Part shown: positions 55,262 to 62,036 of the stretch, piece after piece
Layout: each line of letters starts with the position of its first letter
Numbering within the stretch: the stretch's first letter is position 1
Assembly (NCBI GenBank): GCA_963717115.1
Contig: CAVQVO010000002.1
Coordinates: 372,001 to 436,000 of the forward strand
Length of the DNA stretch: 64,000 bases
Reading direction: 5' to 3'
Source of the DNA: JBBQUN01 sp963717115
GTDB lineage: Bacteria > Actinomycetota > Acidimicrobiia > Acidimicrobiales > SZUA-35
Notes under the pieces: model-generated
Told to the model about the DNA's origin: nothing
Seen by the model: the letters and a program-made list of their open reading frames with translations, nothing else
Databases searched by the model: none
Translations under genes and position numbers: made by a program

Positions 55262-56530
55262 TCAGACCGCGGCACCGCGCTTGCCGAGGGTCGGCATGTT
55301 GGCGCCGATGCCGGGGATGTCGCGGCCGGGGAGCAGGCTGTGCCAGTAGAAGGTCTGGAACATCAGCTTGCCCAGATGGTTGACCCGGGATTCCTTGAGC
55401 AGGGGCAGCCCCAGCGGGCTCGGATAGTGACCGGGCAGGGGCTCGGTTTCGTAGTTGAAGTCGATGAGCAGCGCCTTGGAGAACCCGGTCTCGATGAAGC
55501 AGTTGGCGTGGCCGTCGAAGCGAGCGGGCAGGGGGCGCCCCTCGAGGAAGGCCTCGATGTTCTCCATGAGGACCTCGCCCTCGAAGTGGGTGACGGATCC
55601 GGCCTTCGAGGTCGGCACGTCGGCGGCGTCGCCGAGAACGAAGATGTTGGGGGCGACCTTCGACTGAAGGGTCTCGTTGTCGGTCGGAACGAACCCGAGC
55701 TCGTCTCCCAGTCCGGGCGAGTCGTTCACATAGGCGGCACCGCCATGCAACGGGATGACCACGGCGAGGTCGAACGGGATCTCGGTCCCGTCGTAGCCGA
55801 TCAGTTTCCGCTCGGCGCCGTCGACCTCGCCGGTGTTGAACTCGGTGACGACCTCGATGTGCTTGTCCTCGAGGAGTCCGCCGAGCGTCGCCGAGGCGGT
55901 GGGCTTGGTGAAGGCACCGTCGAGCGGGGTGACATAGGTGATCGTGATGTCGTCTCGGACGCCTCGCTCGGTGAAGTACCAATCGGCCAGGAAGGCGAAC
56001 TCCAGGGGTGCGACCGGGCACTTGATCGGCATGTCGAAGACGTTCACGACCAGTCGGCCCGAATCGAACGACTCGAGCTTGGACGCGAGCGCCGTCGCCC
56101 CTTCCATGTCGTAGAACGTGAAGACGGACTCCCGCCAGCCCGGACCGGTCAGGCCTTCGGTTTCGTCGGGCTGGAGCACCGTCCCGGTGGCCACCAGGAG
56201 CACGTCGTAGTCGAGCGTCGTTCCGCTGGCCAGCGACACCGTCGTCGCTTCGACGTCGACCGACTCGATGCCGTCGAGGTGGAAGTTGATCCCCTTGTGC
56301 AGCTGCCGGCTCCGGGGACGGACGATCTCATCGGGTGTGGCCAGACCGAAGGGGACGAACAACAGACCGGGCTGGTAGACGTGGTCGTTGTCGTGGTCGA
56401 CCACGTCGATGGTCAGCTCCGACTCGGAGAACTTCTTGCGCAGTCGGTTGGCCGCCAGGGTGCCTCCGGTCCCGCCTCCGAGGATCACCATTCGTTTCGG
56501 CGTGACAGTCACGGAATCTCCCATCGACAC
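55262..56530 (-). CDS. Sulfide:quinone oxidoreductase-like flavoprotein
   Basis: A 422-residue FAD-dependent oxidoreductase. The first dinucleotide fold is KRMVILGGGTGGTLAANRLR; then VYQPGLLFVPFGLATPDEIV, DVLLVATGTVLQP, NIFVLGDAADVPTSKAGSVT (second FAD motif), and a C-terminal region with amphipathic helices for membrane attachment. Cys occurs in PIKCPVAPLEF and HANCFIETGF, the places of two of the three SQR redox cysteines; a third is not seen. It probably oxidises sulfide or a persulfide, passing sulfur to the two carrier proteins encoded downstream. GTG 56530 or ATG 56524 may start it. Confidence 0.85.
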   Translation of the reverse strand: MSMGDSVTVTPKRMVILGGGTGGTLAANRLRKKFSESELTIDVVDHDNDHVYQPGLLFVPFGLATPDEIVRPRSRQLHKGINFHLDGIESVDVEATTVSLASGTTLDYDVLLVATGTVLQPDETEGLTGPGWRESVFTFYDMEGATALASKLESFDSGRLVVNVFDMPIKCPVAPLEFAFLADWYFTERGVRDDITITYVTPLDGAFTKPTASATLGGLLEDKHIEVVTEFNTGEVDGAERKLIGYDGTEIPFDLAVVIPLHGGAAYVNDSPGLGDELGFVPTDNETLQSKVAPNIFVLGDAADVPTSKAGSVTHFEGEVLMENIEAFLEGRPLPARFDGHANCFIETGFSKALLIDFNYETEPLPGHYPSPLGLPLLKESRVNHLGKLMFQTFYWHSLLPGRDIPGIGANMPTLGKRGAAV

Positions 56531-56662
56531 GATCGACGCCGCTGCCGACGTCGCTCCTGGAGATCACCCTAGGAATCCGGCTCGTCGCCGAACACCGCCT
56601 TTCGTCCCATTCGTCGTCGCGAACGATCCGCTCGACGCCACCGGATCGGAGCCACGTCCGGA

Positions 56663-57319
56663 TCAGAAGGCGCTCACCCGGTCGGTGCGCTCGGTTCGGG
56701 CCAGGGACAGGGCGAGCCGGGCCGCCCCGTGACGGCGGGCGGCGACCCCGGCGACGACCTCGGCCACCCGTTCCCAGGCCGCGGCGGGAACCGGAGGGAC
56801 GGGCCGGTCGAGGCTCGCCGCCAGGTCGTCGAGATGAACGCAGAGTTCCACCAACCGGGTGTCGAGATAGTCACCGAGCCGCATGCGCAGCCCGCCGATC
56901 ACCTCGATGCGTTGGTCGAGCGCCCCCGGGACCCCCAGCTGGCGACCGAGCTCGTGTCGCGTGCTGCGCAACCCGGCGACGAGTGCCACCGGGCCGTTCT
57001 CGGCCGCTTCGGCCCCACGGGCCCGAACCGCTCGATGGAACTCGCTGTCGACGGGGTCGTGATCGACCAGCACCGTGACGAAGTACGCAACCGCACCGAT
57101 CGGGTCGTCGTCGGGACCGTCCGGCTTCGGGCTCGCGCCCGCGAGGTAGGCGGTGACGGTGGTGATCGCTCGACCGAGATGGGCCGCCAGCGCCCCCACC
57201 GAGTAGCCGTCCAACACCGAGGCCCGGTCCCAGCGCTCGGCGCACTCGGGTGAGCCGATCAGCTCGATCGCCGCGTCGGCTGCGACGAGAAAGCGCTCGG
57301 CGGCGGTCCGATCGTCCAT
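56663..57319 (-). CDS. Maleylpyruvate isomerase-like (MDMPI N-terminal) mycothiol-type protein
   Basis: A 218-residue protein with the DinB/MDMPI fold: VLDGYSVGALAAHLGRAITT (metal His near the start), long helices, RLGDYLDTRLVELCVHLDDL with the second His in a typical R-x-x-E-x-x-V-H-x-x-D-L motif, and a C-terminal helix. Mycothiol-dependent enzymes share this signature. Related in fold to the protein at 3762, but from a different subgroup. ATG 57319. Confidence 0.8.
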   Translation of the reverse strand: MDDRTAAERFLVAADAAIELIGSPECAERWDRASVLDGYSVGALAAHLGRAITTVTAYLAGASPKPDGPDDDPIGAVAYFVTVLVDHDPVDSEFHRAVRARGAEAAENGPVALVAGLRSTRHELGRQLGVPGALDQRIEVIGGLRMRLGDYLDTRLVELCVHLDDLAASLDRPVPPVPAAAWERVAEVVAGVAARRHGAARLALSLARTERTDRVSAF

Positions 57320-57420
57320 GCTCCGAGGATCGACCTCGAACGGTCACGGTGCAAGCTTGATCCGATCAAGCTCGGCGCGATCAACCGCCGGCCATCGACG
57401 GCCGGTCGGGCGTACCCCTC

Positions 57421-58020
57421 CTACATCCAGTAGGGCTCGAACTCCGACCGACGCTCGATCCACTCCTCGGCCGTGATGGCGAACCGGATGTGGTCCTCCC
57501 AGACACCGTTGATCTCGAGGTAGCGCTCGGCGACGCCCTCGGCCCGGATCCCGAGCTTCTCGACGACGCGGCGCGAGGCGGCATTGCGGGGCACGATCGA
57601 GATCTGGACCCGATGCAGGTTCGCCGTCTCGAAGGCGAACCGGGTCACGAGCACCACGGCCTCGGGCGTGAACCCCTGCCCGGCCTGGGCCTGATCGATC
57701 CAGTAGCCGACGTACGCGTTCTGGAAGGGTCCTCGCTGTACCGAATTCAGGTTGACCTCGCCGGCGAACTGGCCGCCGATGAAGACCCCGAAGCCATAGC
57801 CCGCCCCGAGTTGCCACTCGCGTTCGCGAGCATGGCACCGCAACGAGAAGGCGCTGCGATCCTCGATGACGTCGGGAGAGCCGGGGAGGCGACTCGGCTC
57901 CCATTTGGTGAGCCAGTCGTGGTTGCGCCGCCGCACCTCACGCCAGTTCGGGAAGTCCTCGGGCCGGAGCGTGCGCAACACCACACGGCGGCCGATCAGC
58001 GTCGTCGACAAGGCGACCAA
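57421..58020 (-). CDS. RimJ/RimL-type GNAT acetyltransferase
   Basis: A 199-residue acetyltransferase resembling ribosomal-protein or amino-acid N-acetyltransferases: GRRVVLRTLRPEDFPNWREV, GEVNLNSVQRGPFQNAYVGY, WIDQAQAGQGFTPEAVVLVT (acetyl-CoA loop Q-A-G-Q-G), HRVQISIVPRNAASRRVVEK. Start TTG 58020 is chosen because GGAGG lies eight bases upstream (inside the end of the ppx gene) and no ATG or GTG fits the family start. Probably co-transcribed with the DUF501-Ppx gene. Confidence 0.85.
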   Translation of the reverse strand: MVALSTTLIGRRVVLRTLRPEDFPNWREVRRRNHDWLTKWEPSRLPGSPDVIEDRSAFSLRCHAREREWQLGAGYGFGVFIGGQFAGEVNLNSVQRGPFQNAYVGYWIDQAQAGQGFTPEAVVLVTRFAFETANLHRVQISIVPRNAASRRVVEKLGIRAEGVAERYLEINGVWEDHIRFAITAEEWIERRSEFEPYWM

Positions 58021-58021
58021 C

Positions 58022-59521
58022 CTAGTGTCCTCCCGACGACAGGAGAAGTTCGGCGACGACCCCGTCGAGCAGGTCGTGGCGCGACACCCTGACCTGCTCG
58101 ATACCGAGATGACGCATCGCCTCGACGAGCACACAGCACCCGCCGACGATCAGGTCGACGCGGTCGGCCGGGAGACCGGGATTGAAGGCCCGGTCGCGAC
58201 GGGACTCGGTTGCCAGGGTCCGAAAGACGTCCTCGGCGGCGTCGCGGGTGAGGACGAACCCCTCGAGCGAGGCCGGATCATGGCTGAGCAGTCCCAGCTC
58301 GACGGCGGCGACCGTGGTGATCGTCCCACCGACGCCGACCACGGTGCCCGAATCGATGGCCGCCGGCAGCGACCGGAGTTCGCGGACGGCGTCGTCGAGG
58401 TGGAGTTGGATCACCGACAGCGCCGCCGAGAGTTCCGCCGCCGAGGGCGGATCGTGCTCGAAGTAGGTATCGGTCACCCGTGCCGCTCCGATGTCGGCCG
58501 AATGGACCCCGAGCAGGCCGTCGGAGCGGTTGCCGAACGACCATTCGGTGGATCCGCCGCCGATGTCGAACACGACCACGAGGTCCGACGGGTCGATGTC
58601 GAGTCCGCCACAGGCACCGGCGAAGGTCAGGCGTCCCTCGGTCGAGCCGTCGAGGACCTCGAGCTCGACACCGATGGTCTCCTCGACGAGCGCGGCCAGG
58701 TCGGCCCGGTCCTCGGCCACTCGGGCGGCGGCCGTCGCGACCACGCGCACCCGTTCGGCGCCCCGGGTGTCGAGGTCGACCCGATGTGATGCCAACGCCA
58801 CCCGGACCCGTTCCAGGGCCGCCGACCCGAGGTGTCCCGTCCGATCGACCTCGGCCCCCATTCGGGTGATGGGCTCGACGCGGTGTTCGGTGCCGGGGCC
58901 GACCACGAGGAGCCGCGTCGTGATGGTGCCGAGATCGATCGCCGCCACCGTCGGGTTCACCGGCGCGTCTCTCCGGTCGTTCGGGGCAGCGTCGTCCGAG
59001 TTGGCGTCGTCCGAGTTGGCCGCGTCGTCCCACGTCGAGACGATGCCGGGTTCGGCCGGGTCGTAGGCCTTGCCGACCTCGGCGAGGCGGCGATGGACCC
59101 ATTCCCCGACGGGGTCGGCACCACCGGCGAGGAAGTGGGCGTAGTGGGCGTGGAGGCACTTGACCCCCTGGCGGGTGCCACCCACCCCGGCCGACGGCCG
59201 CGGTCCGTCGTGATCGGCGGGGAGCACGGCGTCACGCTCGGCCTCGTAGGCATCGTGCACGACCCGGATGGCCGCCAGGCCGATCTCGGCCTCGGCCTGC
59301 TTGACCCCGCCGGTCGACTCGAGCTGGCCGATGGCCTTGTTGAGGGCCCGGTCGGCAAGCCAGAAGCGCGTCGGCATCGGCCGGCCCGAGGCCAGCAACG
59401 GTTCGTTCTCGAGCACCACGGGGCTGCCGTCGACCCGGCGAACCACGACGCGGAAGGCCCCCATCGGACGGCGGCCGATGAGGCGCGTCACGACCTCGTC
59501 GTCGTCGGGTGCCTCGGACAT
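58022..59521 (-). CDS. ppx: DUF501-Ppx/GppA fusion (exopolyphosphatase-like)
   Basis: 499 residues. The N-terminal ~160 residues are a DUF501 protein (RPMPTRFWLADRALNKAIGQ, then GVKCLHAHYAHFLAGGADPV). An Asn/Ser/Asp repeat linker precedes a complete Ppx/GppA phosphatase domain (~195-499): VAAIDLGTITTRLLVV, VVATAAARVAEDR, VVFDIGGGSTEWSFG, VVGVGGTITTVAAVELGL, DLIVGGCCVLVEAM and RVSRHDLLDGVVAELL. The two are normally separate neighbouring genes in actinobacteria. It hydrolyses polyphosphate or ppGpp-type substrates. ATG 59521. Confidence 0.9.
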   Translation of the reverse strand: MSEAPDDDEVVTRLIGRRPMGAFRVVVRRVDGSPVVLENEPLLASGRPMPTRFWLADRALNKAIGQLESTGGVKQAEAEIGLAAIRVVHDAYEAERDAVLPADHDGPRPSAGVGGTRQGVKCLHAHYAHFLAGGADPVGEWVHRRLAEVGKAYDPAEPGIVSTWDDAANSDDANSDDAAPNDRRDAPVNPTVAAIDLGTITTRLLVVGPGTEHRVEPITRMGAEVDRTGHLGSAALERVRVALASHRVDLDTRGAERVRVVATAAARVAEDRADLAALVEETIGVELEVLDGSTEGRLTFAGACGGLDIDPSDLVVVFDIGGGSTEWSFGNRSDGLLGVHSADIGAARVTDTYFEHDPPSAAELSAALSVIQLHLDDAVRELRSLPAAIDSGTVVGVGGTITTVAAVELGLLSHDPASLEGFVLTRDAAEDVFRTLATESRRDRAFNPGLPADRVDLIVGGCCVLVEAMRHLGIEQVRVSRHDLLDGVVAELLLSSGGH

Positions 59522-59535
59522 GGGCGCGAGGGCGT

Positions 59536-60243
59536 TCAGTCGCGACGGCCGAACAGGATCCTCAACAGGATCAGCAGCACGGCCACACCGATCACGGGTG
59601 CCACCCGCTTGACCATCGAGTTGCCGGAGACGGCGAGGATGTCGACGGGCTTGGGTTCGGGAGCGTCGATCTTGCGGATCGCCGACTTCTCGGGCTCGGC
59701 CGAAGCCTTGTCGGCGGGAGCCGGGGTGCCGGCTGCGGGGGCCTCGACCGGCGCCGCGGTGGTGGCCGATTCGGCTGCGGCTTCGGGTTCGGCTGCGCCG
59801 TCGCTCTCGAGCTTGTCGCGCAGGTTGTCGGCGAACTGGGTGAGCAGCTTCTTCGACACGTCCTCGATCGCCCCGCGACCGAAGCTCGCGATCTTGCCCG
59901 ACAGCGCCAGGTCGGTGTGGATCGTGACCGAGGTGGTGGTGTCGGACACCGACTGCATCGACGCGGTGATGATGGCGTTGGCGTTGCCCTGACGGGGATC
60001 GCGACCCTCGGCCTTGAGCTTCGCCACCTTCTCGGGTTCGTTCTGCTCGATGAAGCTGGCCTTGCCGGCGTACTTGGCGGTGATCGGACCGACCTTGATC
60101 TTCACGATGCCGCGGTACTCCTCACCTTCGATCTCCTGGAGCTGGGCGCCGGGCATGCACGGGGCGATGAACTCGAGATCGTTGAGGATGCGCCAGGTGT
60201 CATCGATCGAGCGATCGATGGTGAAGTCGTTGGTCAGCTCCAT
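59536..60243 (-). CDS. coxG: CoxG-like SRPBCC protein with C-terminal membrane helix
   Basis: A 235-residue carbon-monoxide-dehydrogenase subunit G-type protein. The SRPBCC domain (1-150) has ELTNDFTIDRSIDDTWRILN, LEFIAPCMPGAQLQEIEGEE, VKIKVGPITAKYAGKASFIE and GRGAIEDVSKKLLTQFADNL. A Pro/Ala/Glu linker and a C-terminal helix (RVAPVIGVAVLLILLRILFG) anchor it to the membrane. CoxG recruits aerobic molybdenum dehydrogenases to the membrane. The catalytic subunits are not in the window. ATG 60243 overlaps the MocA-like gene by ten bases. Confidence 0.88.
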   Translation of the reverse strand: MELTNDFTIDRSIDDTWRILNDLEFIAPCMPGAQLQEIEGEEYRGIVKIKVGPITAKYAGKASFIEQNEPEKVAKLKAEGRDPRQGNANAIITASMQSVSDTTTSVTIHTDLALSGKIASFGRGAIEDVSKKLLTQFADNLRDKLESDGAAEPEAAAESATTAAPVEAPAAGTPAPADKASAEPEKSAIRKIDAPEPKPVDILAVSGNSMVKRVAPVIGVAVLLILLRILFGRRD

Positions 60244-60791
60244 TGGGTGAGGTCCTTCTGGGTATCGATGTCGGCGGGATTCCCCGAGCACGCTACCTCG
60301 GAAACGAGCGCGGCGTGAGCCCGGAGCACGCTCCGGGCGCCTTCGTCGCCCTCGGTGGGGAGCAGGTTCCACACCGACCGGTCGAACTTCACCGGTGGCC
60401 GCCGCTCACCATCGAACCTCGCCGCAACGATCGCTCCGGCCGAGGCGCCGACGGTTCGCCAGGCCGAGGCCGGAACGAGCGGCTGGTCGGCCAGGCCGAT
60501 GACCACGGCCCCGTGACCGTCGGCGTCGGCCCGGGCCAGGCCCGCCTGGATCGTGCGCGCCTGACCGTCGGCCCAGTCCTCGGCCGGCACGATCTCGAAC
60601 CCCTCGGGGACCAGGTCGTCGAGATCGATGGCGCCGGTCACCACGTAGACCTGGTTGAACGACGCCTGGGCGACCGCATCGAACACCCACGCGCAGACCG
60701 GACGGCCACGAAACTCGGCCCGGAGCTTGTGGTCGGGTCCGGCGAAGCGGGAACCGGCCCCGGCCGCGAGGATGATGGCAGCGGTCGTCAT
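60234..60791 (-). CDS. MocA-like NTP transferase (molybdopterin cytidylyltransferase type)
   Basis: A 185-residue MobA-like nucleotidyltransferase: AAIILAAGAGSRFAGPDHKL (N-terminal L-A-A-G-x-G-x-R-x-G/A signature), VVTGAID, and the metal-binding VVIGLADQPLVPASAWRTVG (usual G-D-M/Q-P, here A-D-Q-P). Members of this group add CMP to molybdopterin for xanthine-oxidase-family enzymes, which fits the adjacent, overlapping coxG. The G-D-x-P to A-D-Q-P change keeps the key Asp. ATG 60791. Confidence 0.82.
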   Translation of the reverse strand: MTTAAIILAAGAGSRFAGPDHKLRAEFRGRPVCAWVFDAVAQASFNQVYVVTGAIDLDDLVPEGFEIVPAEDWADGQARTIQAGLARADADGHGAVVIGLADQPLVPASAWRTVGASAGAIVAARFDGERRPPVKFDRSVWNLLPTEGDEGARSVLRAHAALVSEVACSGNPADIDTQKDLTQWS

Positions 60792-60831
60792 GCCCGCCAG
60801 TATGGGCGGCGAACGGATGATCCGTGGTCGC

Positions 60832-62001
60832 TCAGTACGACCGGGGCAGGCCCAGCACGTGCTCGGAGACGTAGTTCATGACCATCTCCTGGCTCACCGG
60901 GGCGATGCGCATCAGGCGGGCCTCGCGCCAGTAACGCTCGACGTGGTACTCGCTGGCGTAGCCGAAACCGCCGTGGACCTGCATCGCCCAGTCGGCGGCC
61001 TGATAGCCGGCGTCGGCGGCCAGATACTTGGCGATGTTGGCCTGTTCCCCGCAGGGAAGGCCGTGGTCGTAGCGCCAGGAGGCCTCCCGGATCGCCAGCT
61101 CGGCCCCGTTCAGGCGGGCGTGGGCCTCGGCCATCGGGAAGGCAAGGCCCTGGTTCTGCCCGATCGGCCTGCCGAAGATCACCCGCTCGTTGGCGTAGCG
61201 AACGGCGGTGGCCAGGGCCACCCGTCCGATACCGAGCGCCTCGGCGGCGATGAGCACCCGTTCGGGGTTCAGACCGTCGAGGAGGTACCGGAAGCCTGCG
61301 CCCTCCTCCCCCACCCGGTCGGCGACCGACACCGGGAGGTCGTCGTAGACCGTCTCACACGAAACGACCGCATTCCGGCCGACCTTGGGGATCGCCGTGA
61401 TCGTCACCTCGGGCCGCTGCAGGTCGGCCAACAGCAGGGTGAGGCCGTCGGTCCGCCGAGCACATTCCTCGATCGGCGTGGTGCGCACCAGGAGCAGGAC
61501 CTTCTGGCAGTACTCGGCCTTCGAGGTCCAGACCTTCGCACCCCGAACGACGTAGTGGTCGCCGTCACGGACCGCCCGGGTCGTGATCGCCGTGGTGTCG
61601 GTCCCGGCGTCGGGCTCGGTCACCCCGAACGCCACGTGGAGCGAGCCGTCGGCGACCTGGGGGAGGTAGGTCCGCTTCTGCTCCTCGGTTCCGTGCTTGG
61701 TGATCGGGTTGATCCCGAACATGGAGATGTGGATCGCACTGCAACCGTTCATCGCCGCACCCGATGCCGCGACCTCTTCGAGCACGATCGACGCCTCGGT
61801 GATCCCCCGCCCACCGCCCCCGTACTCCTCGGGGATGGCGATCCCGATCCATCCGCCCTCGGCCATGGCTGCGTAGAAGTCCCACGGGAACTCGTGGTCG
61901 AGGTCGTGGCGGCGCCAGTAGTCGTCGTCGAAGCGGGAACAGACTCGGCGGACACCTTCACGGATGGCCTCGTGGTCTGGATCGGGAGCGAAATCCATCA
62001 C
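60832..62001 (-). CDS. Acyl-CoA dehydrogenase
   Basis: A 389-residue flavoprotein. IAIPEEYGGGGRGITEASIV, VAFGVTEPDAGTDTTAITTR (FAD-binding), YVVRGAKVWTSKAEYCQKVL, ERVLIAAEALGIGRVALATA, ERVIFGRPIGQNQGLAFPMA and MQVHGGFGYASEYHVERYWR with the C-terminal R-x-x-R-I-x-P-V block are all present. The last motif carries the conserved Gly-Gly-x-G-Y; the catalytic Glu equivalent near SEYHVER is plausible. The substrate is unknown. ATG 62001. Confidence 0.93.
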   Translation of the reverse strand: MMDFAPDPDHEAIREGVRRVCSRFDDDYWRRHDLDHEFPWDFYAAMAEGGWIGIAIPEEYGGGGRGITEASIVLEEVAASGAAMNGCSAIHISMFGINPITKHGTEEQKRTYLPQVADGSLHVAFGVTEPDAGTDTTAITTRAVRDGDHYVVRGAKVWTSKAEYCQKVLLLVRTTPIEECARRTDGLTLLLADLQRPEVTITAIPKVGRNAVVSCETVYDDLPVSVADRVGEEGAGFRYLLDGLNPERVLIAAEALGIGRVALATAVRYANERVIFGRPIGQNQGLAFPMAEAHARLNGAELAIREASWRYDHGLPCGEQANIAKYLAADAGYQAADWAMQVHGGFGYASEYHVERYWREARLMRIAPVSQEMVMNYVSEHVLGLPRSY

Positions 62002-62036
62002 CGGAAACTAACCGAGATCACCGGTTCCGACGGCGT

